From contig JAJHZJ010000009.1 of assembly GCA_023548195.1 (NCBI GenBank), positions 5,792,715 through 5,856,714 of the forward strand: a stretch of DNA of 64,000 bases. Reading direction: 5' to 3'. Shown in pieces: positions 46,500-56,909 of the stretch; the first letter of the stretch is position 1, and every line of letters starts with the position of its first letter. The translations under genes and the position numbers were made by a program. The DNA is from Bettongia penicillata ogilbyi. Taxonomy: Eukaryota; Chordata; Mammalia; Diprotodontia; Potoroidae. The notes below the pieces were generated by a model. It saw nothing but the letters and a program-made list of their open reading frames with translations, made no database searches and was not told where the DNA came from.

Positions 46500-46830
46500 A
46501 TAAACTTGGTAGTTGTCCTTGCTTTGCTGCTGCCAAGTCACTTGACAAAATCAAGTGCAAGTCATGTCATCATTTGTCTAATGTCACGGTCTTCTTTGGC
46601 AATGGACAAACACAACACAACTACTGGTCAGTGTTAACCAATGTTTACTAAGTGCTCTCTAAGTACAAGCCTCTGCTAAGCACTGTAGAAATTAGAAAGA
46701 AATAGAAATTAGTACAGCTGAGCTCCAATTTTGACCTTGTCACCCTGAGTCTTAGTTTTCTCATTTGTAAAATTAAAAGGTGAGACTGAATAATCTCCAA
46801 GGTCTTGTCTAGCTCTAAAATTCTATGAAT
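46500..46830 (+). mobile_element. SINE tail, 'tttattaag' SINE and MIR-like piece
   Basis: 46530-46625 has the 'gcaagtcatgtcatcatttg'/'cacggtcttctttggcaatg' tail ending CACAACACAAC. 46630-46700 has 'tttactaagtgctctctaag'. 46735-46830 has 'gaccttgtcaccctgagtct' and 'ctcatttgtaaaattaaaag'. Confidence 0.55.
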
Positions 46831-47119
46831 CTATAAAAATAATTGCCCTTATTCTCTAATAACTTATCACTTAATTGTGAAGATGACACATACACACATG
46901 AAAAATAGCTAATAGTAAGACATATATATTATAGGAGTTCAGTGGTGAGAGACCACTTTGGGTTAGGATGGTCTGGGAGGCTTCATGGAAAATGGGTTTG
47001 ATCTGAGTTTTAAAGCATTTGGAGAAAAGGGGAAGGACATCAGGGCAGCATCCTATTTGGATTATATCAGTCAGTATGTGAAGAATTTTGAATTGCAGTC
47101 TGAGGAATTTAGCTCTTAT

Positions 47120-47260
47120 TCATTCAAAATGCATTTATTAAACCCCTACCATGTCCTAGGTACCTTAGGTGCTAGGGATATGAAGACAAAAACAAAACAG
47201 TTATTGCCCTCAAGGAACTTATAAGTCTACTGATGGAAAACAAACATGTATTCGGATAAA
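47120..47260 (+). mobile_element. Short SINE of the 'tttattaag' type
   Basis: 'attcattcaaaatgcattta', 'ttaaacccctaccatgtcct', 'aggtaccttaggtgctaggg' and 'attgccctcaaggaacttat' form one of the clearer copies. Confidence 0.7.
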
Positions 47261-47339
47261 TTCACAAAATATATGAGGTATATACAAATTTTTTGAGAGA
47301 GGACATTCAAGAGATACTGATGAGAGAAAGTCTCATGTA

Positions 47340-49130
47340 GGAAACTGAGTTTGAGCTAAATTTCAAAGGATGTTAAGGATTCTAAGGAGCAGAGGTGTCA
47401 AGGGAATGCCTTGTAGGTTTGGGGAACAATTTGTGCATAGATATAGAAGTGGGAGATGAAATATATGTACAGGGATCAGCAAGTAGATTAATTTGGTTGG
47501 AATGTAGAGTGTGTGAGGGGGAGTAATGCAAAAATCAGTCTGGAAAGATAAACTGGAATGAGACTGTGAAGGGGTTTACATTCTAAACAGAGGAGTTGTT
47601 TTTTCTCCTAGATGACTGAAACATCTTGATCAGGAGAGTGGCTTGCTCACATCTGCGTTTTAGGATTATCAGTCTAGCAGCTGGCAGAAGAATAGACTGA
47701 ATAAAAGAGAGATTGGAAGCAAGAAGACCGTTTGGAAAGTTATTGCAATAGACTCCAAACACAAGAGTTCAGGGCCCTGAATTGAAGCAGCAGAAATGTA
47801 TGCAAAGAGAGGGATAATTCTAAGAGATATCATGGAGATAAAATTGATAAGATTTGAAAACTGATTGAAGGAAAGTAAAGAGTAGGGAGGATGAAAAATA
47901 GAATATGACTCCTAGTTTAAAAATATAGGTAACAAGAAGGATGCTATCATTGGTGATACCCTCAAAAGAAATGGGGAAATTTGGAAGAGGGGGAAGGTTT
48001 AGGGAAAAGATGAGTTATGTTTTAGATAAGTAGATTTTGAAATGTCTATAGGAATCCATTTGGAGATTACCAATAGATAAATATCCAACGTTGGTAGCAT
48101 GGGATTGAAACTCAGTAGACGCTAGAGCTAGACATGTGGTCTGTGTAGGGATAATTACTGAACTCATAAGAACTAATGAGATCACTTAGAGAGAAGATAT
48201 ACAAAAAAAAGAAAAGAAGAGGGACCAGGAAGCAAGGCTTGTGGAGAGCCGTTGAGCAGTTGTGTTCAATGTTTTAGGAAGACTGATACTGCCATTATGT
48301 GGAGAATAAATTAGAGAAGCAAAAGACCTGAGTAGGAATGCCAATTAGGAGTCAACTCTGTTTTGTAATGGAAAAAGAACTGAATTTTTCTTCAGGAGAC
48401 CTAGGTTTATTTCTGGTTTTCTTAATTACTAGCTGTGTGACCAGAACCTCTCTGGTCTTCAGTTCCCCATCTGTAAAATATAGTCCAAGAATTAAGAAAT
48501 AAGATTCGAACTAGTGCTGTGGCAGTAGGAAGGAATTCATTCAAAATACATTACAAAGGACTTGGTGAATGAATTAATGTGGAGGAACAAGAAGCTGACA
48601 AAGATGACTCAAAGGTTTGAGCCTAATGATGAGGCCAATAGTGATAGCACTTAGGGAACACTGAAGTTAGGAAAGACAATAAGCTTTGAAGGGCGAATGA
48701 TGAATGATAGATGTATTGACCTTGATCTGATGGTAGTCCATCCAAACTGCAGTGCCCAGCAAATAGCTGAGGATTTAGGATTTTTTTCAGGAGAGAAGAT
48801 AGGTCTGGACATGTAAATTTGGAGTCATTCACTCAAAAGTGATAGGCTAGACATTTGAGAATAAACATTCTCCAAAGGAAAAAACATATAGAGAGAAAGA
48901 GAAGTTTAACATCTAAACCTTGAAGAATGTAAAGGACAACAATGTCAGAGTCTAAAAGAGATGTCCTTTGAAGAAGAAGAGATAATTTACGTTCTGTAAA
49001 AAGAAAGATCAAGAAGAATGGGTACCGAGAAAAGTCTACTGGATTTGGCAATGAAAAAGTCATTACTGAAAGTTGTTGATAACTTTTAAGCTTTCCAATA
49101 AAGTGACTGTCATAGAGTTAAAAGGGAATG
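47340..49130 (+). repeat. Unclassified old repeat, longest copy (possibly two)
   Basis: 'gaatgccttgtaggtttggg', 'gatcagcaagtagattaatt', 'aatagactgaataaaagaga', 'atgctatcattggtgatacc', 'gagggggaaggtttagggaa', 'gagttatgttttagataagt', 'ggcttgtggagagccgttga'. A second run at 48520-49130 repeats the later part. Non-coding. A MIR-like SINE sits at about 48360-48490 ('tagctgtgtgaccagaacct'). Confidence 0.45.
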
Positions 49131-49149
49131 GATGCCTTTAGACCCGGTT

Positions 49150-49690
49150 ACAACACTGGTAAGCATATACTCTAAAAGGAACAAAAGAAAGAGGGAAAGG
49201 GCTTATCCGTACAAAAATATTTGTAACAATATTTTTGTTGTAGCAAAGAAATGATTAACCTACTAATTGGAAAACGACTGAACAAATTATGGCATGTAAG
49301 TGTAATGGAATCTTATTGTGCCATAACAAATGGCAAAATACTCAGAACTGATGCAGAATGGAAGGAGCAGGAGAACAATTTATACAACGACTAGAAAAAC
49401 AACTATGAAGAATTTTAAAACTATGATTAACAATTTAATCAATTATCACTCCAGAAGAATGATGAATCATTTTTTCCAGCTCTGGGACAAAGGTAATGAG
49501 CTAGAGGCATAGATTAAGACACATTTTTATCCTCAGAAAATGTGTGAATTTGTTTTGTATGATTATACTTGTTTATTACAAGGGAGGATTATTTTTTTGT
49601 GGGGAATTGAGAGTAGAGAAGAAAAGAATTGAGAGGGAATTGTAGTGACACTTCTTTGAAATTGAGCATGAATCAGTTATTTTAAAAATA
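49150..49690 (+). mobile_element. L1 3' fragment, old
   Basis: 'gtacaaaaatatttgtaaca', 'gaaaacgactgaacaaatta', 'gcatgtaagtgtaatggaat', 'cagaactgatgcagaatgga' and 'tgtgaatttgttttgtatga' cover L1 ORF2 end and 3' UTR. Confidence 0.7.
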
Positions 49691-50363
49691 AACAGAAGGG
49701 AGCAGTACAAAGTTCAGAAGGAGGCACAAACAGGAATCATCATGTTAAATTTCAATTACACACATTCCAATTTGTACATGGTGATGGGGAAAAGATAAAC
49801 AACTGTATATAAGAAAAGTTCACACATTCATATACAGTCCCCTTTTTGTTTTTCTGTGCATATTAAAATGCATATTGATGGTTATCAAGTTTATAATAAA
49901 AAAAGTATTGTGGGTTTGTTTGGTTTTTTTTTAAAAAAAAAAGAGAGGGTGTTGAGAAAATAGAGGCAGGGGATTGTAAACCTCTATGGCAGTTTGGCTA
50001 TACAATGAAGGAAAAAAAAAAACAGTAGAGTACCTAGAGAATGCAGCAAGATCAAGTTCTTAGGTTTTTGGCCTGGAAAAAACCTTATGCACATTTGAAC
50101 ACTGCTATGAATTGTGTATATTGTAGCAGTTATATTAGAGAGGAGTCAACATTCCTGTTGATCTAAGCTAACATAAAATATTATTTATTTTGTGGTTACA
50201 AGTTTTTTCTTTTCTCTTTCGAAATTTTTTTTTAAGTATGTGCAATTCTAATCAAAGAAGAGGGTCTTACCTTGGGCAAATTTAGGGTTTAATCTATGTG
50301 ACATTACCCTTTGGTTTATAAGTCAACAAATTGAAAGACTGAGTTAACTACAAGTTGGTAAGT
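49691..50363. other. No recognisable feature
   Basis: AT-rich with several A and T homopolymers; nothing identifiable. Confidence 0.35.
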
Positions 50364-50472
50364 TCTAACACATCATTTTAAGTGAATTTTATTGGTATCT
50401 TTTATTTTTAAATTACCTACATTTATTTTTCCTTCCCTACACCCCTGTCTAGTGATCCTTCTATTAAAATTA
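50364..50472 (+). repeat. Exact 109-bp direct repeat, copy 1
   Basis: From 'tctaacacatcattttaag' to 'ttctattaaaatta'; identical base for base to 52294-52402, 1930 bp away. It is followed by 'ggaattcagcaaaactaatc' and 'aaaaaagtctac', which look like the continuation of an antisense LINE-type 3' end, so this may be the native site. Confidence 0.95.
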
Positions 50473-51048
50473 GGATTTTTTTTCAAATGAAAGAGAAATA
50501 GGAATTCAGCAAAACTAATCAATATATCAAAAAAGTCTACTATTTTTATAGGTTATTGTTGATGGCTTTTCTTTTTTAGTACTCTGTTGATAGAAACATC
50601 TTAGAACACAGGAAATCCATTTTTTTTCTTTTTGCATTTCAAAAGCATTGTTTTTTTCCTTATGTTTTGAAATAAGCTGAAATAAACCTAATTGTTTTTG
50701 TTAACGACTTCCCCTTATATGGAGTGTAATTATTCCAGACACCTGGGTTTGTATAAAAGATTATTGTTGTCAGCTGCTCAAGGATTTTTAAAAGTAGCTG
50801 CTATTGCAGAACCAGCAGAGGGAGCACAAAATATTAGGATATATTTTATTGGTCTTTTTGACATCATGCATCATTGTTGCTACATAGATACACACATATA
50901 TAAGGACAGAATTAGCCTTGCGTGGTGCTCTTGTTGACTTTGTGATTCTTGCTTTCTCTTTTTGAAACTTCAGTAGTAGATTATTTAAATAGGGTAAAAT
51001 GAAATATTGTCATAGCAATTCTCATGAGTAGAACTGAATATTTTCCAT
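50473..51048. other. No recognisable gene
   Basis: Possible antisense LINE remnant to about 50570, then unassigned sequence. Confidence 0.35.
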
Positions 51049-51300
51049 TGTTGTTGTCTTTTTTTTTTGTTCAGTCATTTCTGACTCTTTGACCCCAGTT
51101 GAGGTTTTCTTGGGAAAAATACTGGAGTAGTTTACCATTTCCTTCTCCAACTCATTTTACAGATGAGGAAACTGAGGCAAACAGAGTTAAATGACTTGCC
51201 CAGGGTCACACAGCTAATGATCATATGACGCCATATTTGAATTGACATCTTCCAGACTCCAGACCCAGCACTCTATCCATTGCGTCACCTAGCTGCCTCC
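51049..51300 (-). mobile_element. tRNA-headed SINE with BovB/RTE-like tail
   Basis: On the minus strand the head is 'ggcagctaggtgacgcaatg', 'gatagagtgctgggtctgga', core 'agctgtgtgaccctgggcaa'. The tail, read on the plus strand, is 'ttgttcagtcatttctgact', 'tttgaccccagttgaggttt', 'tcttgggaaaaatactggag'. Same class as 36184. Confidence 0.85.
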
Positions 51301-51354
51301 TAACATTTTTACAATTCACTTTGCCACTTGCATTTACTACTTAATACTGACATA

Positions 51355-51665
51355 TTTCTGCTTTGAGTATACTCAACAATCTCAAATCCTTAAGGAACTT
51401 AAAGTCTAATTTGGAAGATAAAACATATGTGCACATGAAGAAGGCAATACATGCAGAAGGCCGGAGACCATGCACACGATAAAAGTTCAGAGCAAAGAGT
51501 TTCTTTTCACCAAAACTGTCAAGGCAGATTTCACAGGGAGATGGGATTTTGATCTGAGCTTTAAGGGTTGGGTAGAATTTCAATAGATAGCATTCCAGAT
51601 TGGAAGAACAGAAAGAGGAAAGACAAAGAGACAAGAGTATTGGCATGGATATATTTTCAAATGTC
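51355..51665 (+). repeat. Unclassified old repeat fragment
   Basis: 'ggattttgatctgagcttta', 'agggttgggtagaatttcaa' and 'gcattccagattggaagaac' match the start of the family seen at 46960-47050. Confidence 0.4.
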
Positions 51666-52089
51666 TTCATTCTCTAAGAGAATAAGATATTAAATGAAAT
51701 ATAATAGAAAGTGCTTTGTAAACCTTAAAGGTCCATATAAATGCTCTCTCTCATAATTATTCATTTTTACTTATAAATTGTTTATTTTAAATTTAAATAC
51801 AAAAGAAAAAGAAACAAACAAATACTCAAACTAAAATAATACAGAGTAAGAAAGGTGGGGGGAAAAGCATTGCCATGTGCACAGCAGAATATAAGAGGAT
51901 TTAATATATATGGCAACAAATTTCTATTCCAAGAAAGCCTATATAATAATTACTATGCCTTGTGTTGAGAGCTATCCAGCTTTTTCTTTGCTTCCTTATA
52001 AGTTTTCTTTGTTTTCTGCTGTGCATTTTGAACTTTGTTCTTTTTCTGCCTTCTCTCCCCCCTACCCAGAAGGCTACAATTAATCATAG

Positions 52090-52262
52090 ATACACACACC
52101 CACACATATGCATACATACATACATATATACATATATCTGCATATTTACATCTATACATACGTATATATGCATATACACAGATATACCCATGCATACCTA
52201 CACTTACATAAACATATACATAGTGAAAATCATACTCATATATAGACATATGCATTCATAAG
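52090..52262. repeat. (ACAT/ATAC)n low-complexity tract
   Basis: About 170 bp of CACAC, ACATACAT and ATATAC units. The open frames here on both strands (Tyr/Ile/His-rich) are by-products. Confidence 0.9.
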
Positions 52263-52293
52263 CATTTATGTAAAACTGTCCTATACTTATTTA

Positions 52294-52402
52294 TCTAACA
52301 CATCATTTTAAGTGAATTTTATTGGTATCTTTTATTTTTAAATTACCTACATTTATTTTTCCTTCCCTACACCCCTGTCTAGTGATCCTTCTATTAAAAT
52401 TA
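52294..52402 (+). repeat. Exact 109-bp direct repeat, copy 2
   Basis: Identical to 50364-50472. It directly follows the low-complexity tract and is followed by 'ttaatctattaatctctgag', unlike copy 1. Confidence 0.95.
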
Positions 52403-53809
52403 TTAATCTATTAATCTCTGAGAGTAGATAACCTCTTCCTTCATAAGTTCAAGTCTTTCCATATTTTTCCAAGTCCACCAACTCACCATTTCTTAAAAAT
52501 ATCATTCTACAGCTTCCTGTTAATTTACTTAAATGGTTTTGCTTCTCTTTTGTGACACATTAGTTATATTGACAAATCTTCCTACTTTAAAATTTTTACC
52601 TCCAGTAGATCCTGTTGTAATTTGATTTTTGACATTAATCAAAAGCAAAATGTCAGATAGGTAGCTATTATCTCTGCTAATTTCACTATTTTGATATGGA
52701 TCATATCATCAACTCCCCCAAGCTAAAGTATAACATAGAGGGGATATAAACAAATCTAGACCAAAAGAGACCCTGCAAAAAAGTCATAATCACTGCCAGA
52801 AAGACACAAGAGAGGAAAATCCAGGAATTCTAAAACTGCTGTTATATTACTGAACCACTTCTCCCACTCGCACTAGCCTTTCCATCTACTCTGTGCCCAC
52901 ACACTTTCTTTTCTCACATACAATAAAGTTTGATCAATTATACGTCAATCCTTTTTTTCAATCTGATTCCCTTCAGTACCCTGGCTAACTTCAGGCCACT
53001 GCAGAAGTGTTCATGAAATCAACCCAAAACTCACCCCATCTACTCCCCCTACCCCTGACAAAGCATAAGTGTTCTTGGCAAGCATCCAATACAAAATCCA
53101 TGCTTTTCTCCCTGATCTTTCTCAACCTCCAAGCCTTGCTGTGCTTTTCTTTAACATTATGAATGCTCATAATCACAGAATCTAAACCATGTACAATGGC
53201 AGTTACAGAATTTCAAGTTAATTTTAGTGGTAATATTTTCGTTATAGCAAGAATTTGTCTTAGAAATGACTTCAGAGTTAGCAGTATAACTCAGTAATTC
53301 CATCTAAGTCTATAATAATCAGACATGGATTGTTTTTACAAATGAAGACATAAACCCAATAACCAGATTAGTCATGGAGAATAGCATTAGCCAAAGAACC
53401 TTTCCCCCATTTTCCCTCCTATTTTCAAACCTTTGTTGTTTATTTTTCCCTCCTCCTTAGTCTAACTTCCTCATTCACTATCTTCTTTTTCATCCATTTA
53501 AATGTGTCCAAGTATGTATGCCCATATCGATACTATCAAAGAAGAAAAATGGGGCAATTATCCAAACAGTTCAGATAAAGAGAAAAGATTTTATTCAAAG
53601 TAATAGAATTTATTAGAATTCACTAATAGAATTTACAAAGCATTTTCCCCATGACAGTCTTGTGGTAGGACAAGTATTATCCCCGTTTTATAGATGAGGA
53701 AAATAGTATAGATCTTTTTTGAGTATTTCCAATAACTTTTTTCTTTTTCTAAATAATATTTTATGTTAGATATGTGGAAGTCATTGTAGAACACTGAAAA
53801 CAAATAAAA
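52403..53809. other. No recognisable feature
   Basis: AT-rich; possible short antisense L1-like pieces near 52440-52520, nothing firm. Confidence 0.35.
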
Positions 53810-54660
53810 TAATAAAAAAATAATATTTTATTTTCCCCCAGTTGCATGTAAAGACAAATCAACATTCATTTAAAAAAAATTTTTGAGTTTCAAATTTTTT
53901 CTCTCCCTCCCTCACCTCTCCCCTCCTTGAAATAGTAAGCAATTTGTTATTGGTTATACATATTCAATTATGCAAAACATATTACCATATTAGTCATGCT
54001 ATGAAAGAAGACCTAAAGGGGAAAAAATGAAAAAAATACGGAAAGTAGAAAATAGTATACTTTGATCCACATTCAAACTATATCAGTTTTTTCTCTATAG
54101 ATGGATGATATTTTTTATCACAAACCCTTTGGAAGTGTCTTGGATCGTTGCATTGCTGAGAATAGCTGAGTTGTTCACTGTTGATTATTGTACAATATTG
54201 CTGTTATGATGTACAATGTTCTCCTCATTCTGCTCAGTTTACTCTGCATCAGTGTATGTAAGTCTTTCTAAAATCCACCTACTCCTTATTTCTTTTTATT
54301 TATTGTTTATTATAATCAAGTAATATTCTATTACAATCATTTACCACAATTCATTCAGCCATTCCCCAATTGATATGTATCCCCTCAGTTTCTAATATTT
54401 TGCCACCATAGAAAGCACTGCTATAAAAATTTTTGTGCATATAGGCCCTTTCTTCCTCCTCCCTTTTCAAAACATCTTTGGGATACAGATCTAGTAGTGG
54501 TATTGTTGGGTCAAAGGGTATGCATAGTTTTATAACCCTTTGGGCATCATTCCAAATTGCTCACCAGACTGGTTGAATCAGTTTACAACTCCACCAACAG
54601 TGCATTAGTGTCCCAATTTTTCCACATCCTATCCAACATTTATTATTTTCCTTTTTGGTC
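53810..54660 (-). mobile_element. Older L1 3' fragment
   Basis: Antisense 3' UTR ('gagtttcaaattttttctct', 'ccctccctcacctctcccct', 'agtaagcaatttgttattgg') and ORF2 end ('gccattccccaattgatatg', 'tgggtcaaagggtatgcata', 'ttccacatcctatccaacat'). The 3' UTR end resembles that of the HAL1-like elements ('atttgaaactcaaaatttt'). Confidence 0.88.
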
Positions 54661-55184
54661 ATATTAGTCAATTATAGTCATTTTTTAAAGAATAGTAACT
54701 AAATAAAGCTTATTAAAGTAAGTTCCTTATAGTTGTAAGCTAGACATTATTACTATAATACTTTTTTAAAAATCCATAATTTCACTTCCTGATTTCCCTT
54801 CACCAATACAAATCACAATTCCTCCATATTTGAGTAGATAATTTGAAGAATTGCTAGAGTCAAACTATATTATCTGATAGCCAACATTCTGGTGATCAAG
54901 ACTCCCTGGACTTAGGTAAGTATACATAATGATCTCTGACTAGTCCATATTCAAAGGCATTTGAAGTTGACAAGACCTTTCAGAACTTGTACTTAATGAG
55001 TATATCCTTTAAGAATTCAGGGTCACTTTCAGATTATCATGAGGCACCAGAACAAAATTTTAATGGAATCTAGATTCTATCCAAAATAGTTAAATGTGGC
55101 CTGTAAATTTTAAATTTTGTAATTGAATTAGTTGATTATATATGCACATTGTCGCATTTATACAGAAATCTGTTACGCAGAAGT

Positions 55185-55480
55185 TCTTGGAGAGGCAGCA
55201 TGTCATAATAGATAAAGAGTTAGACTTCGAAGGAAGACCTAAATTTGAATCCTTCCTGAGACACTCATTAACTGTATTAGCCTACATAATTATCTAACCT
55301 TTCTGAGTCTCAGTTTCCTCACTTTCAAAAAGGGAATAATAAAAATGATGATAAAAATAATACCTTCTTTACAGAGTTGTTATGAGGATCAAATGGAATA
55401 AAGTTTATTATACACTTTATAAATATTAAAGTGCTATATTAATGGAAACTGCTGTTGTTATTAGCATTATCATCATCATC
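55185..55480 (+). mobile_element. tRNA-headed/MIR-like SINE
   Basis: 'gaggcagcatgtcataatag', 'ataaagagttagacttcgaa', 'acctaaatttgaatcctt', 'ctgagtctcagtttcctcac', 'agttgttatgaggatcaaat'. The long 3' part with 'atgaggatcaaatg' is the MIR-type tail. Confidence 0.65.
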
Positions 55481-55899
55481 ATCATTATCCAGGTAAGCTG
55501 CAACTGCCTTCTGGAAATCTGAATTCTGAATTGCAAAGCTCTGTAGTTTACAAATTGAAAAGTAGATAGCTATTTGGGGGAAAAGAAAAGGACATGCAGC
55601 TGCATACAGTACATACAGATAATAGTTAAGTCCAAAAATTTCTTCCGAGAGAGGAAGAAGTGAGATTAGAAAGAGGAATACACAAGTAGAAAGGATTCAG
55701 AAGGGGTGGGACTTGCTATTTCTCATAATAAGAAGTCAGAGGAACAGACATCAAGTGAATCTCACTCTTAACTCATGTGAACAAAGGAAGTTCTTGAACA
55801 TTCAAGCATAGACACATGAAAAGAGTTTAGTGCTGTAATATATCAAATTTAACAGAGAAACAGGTGGGGATGGGAGCAAGGGAATCAAAGGGATAAAAC

Positions 55900-56330
55900 A
55901 AACTTCCTATTACTTAAAAAAAGAATTTTAAATGGGAAAAAAAGAGCTACAATCTAAGAAGATGTCTTAGATTGCTTCTTTAACAACTGGGAAATGGATG
56001 AACAAATTGTAGTATTTGGATATAATGAAATATTATTGTTTCATAAGAAATGATAAGAGATCAGAGAATCCTGTATGGTACGAACTGACAAAGAGTGAGG
56101 TGACCAGAATCAGAACAATAACACTGTAAAGAAAAGCAACTTTGACAGATTTAGGAACTCTGATTAAAATAATGACTAGTCATGTCTCTAAAGGTCCTGT
56201 GAGGAAGGATATTACCCACATCTTGGCAGGGAGGTGATAGACAAAATATACATTTTTGGATATGGCCACTATATGGATTCATTTTGTTTTATTATGATTA
56301 TTTATTACATTGGTTGGATTTTTCCACCTT
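55900..56330 (+). mobile_element. L1 3' fragment, old
   Basis: 'aactgggaaatggatgaaca', 'aattgtagtatttggatata', 'gatcagagaatcctgtatgg' and 'gaccagaatcagaacaataa' are sense L1 ORF2 end and 3' UTR. Confidence 0.6.
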
Positions 56331-56435
56331 TTTTATTAGTTAATGGAAGGCAGGAGGCAAGAGAGTAAGCAATAACGATGTCTCTTCCCCCACCCCAACC
56401 AAAGAAGAGTCTTACTAAAGAACTCTTTAATGCAT

Positions 56436-56461
56436 GAGAGAGAGAGAGAGAGAGAGAGAGT
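56436..56461. repeat. (GA)n microsatellite
   Basis: About 12 GA units. Confidence 0.95.
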
Positions 56462-56909
56462 CCAGAAGGAAGCCTAGACAAGCAGGACAGCTTTAAAAGT
56501 AACATTTAAAATTTATATCATATTTTTAAAGCAAGCAGTATGAAATGGAGATTTATAACTAAAATAGAATCCTATTTTAGTATTCTGCTATGTGTATGGA
56601 AGTGCTTTCTTTTTTGGTGTTTAAGTTCAAAATAATAAAGAAAAATAAGAAAGTGATGAACACCATCTGCTATAGTGACACAACTGGGAAACTAGCAATG
56701 GAGCTGAATTGCCAGAGACAGAGTTTCGAAGGACAATGATTTCAGGAGCTTAGTTGCAAAAAATAGAGTTGTGGAAGGCAGTGAATAGGGTCTGCACAGA
56801 GCTACTCAAATTTGCTGGTAACTCCTAGAAGTACAGTAAGAAGTAACATGGAGTAGTGATGACTGGGAGATCTGCTTGAATAATAGTTGTTTGGTGTGAA
56901 TATACTATT

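Noticed and set aside
51953..52261. Two overlapping frames of about 100 codons rich in Tyr, Ile, Cys and His
   Set aside because: Translation of the ACAT/ATAC low-complexity tract on both strands.
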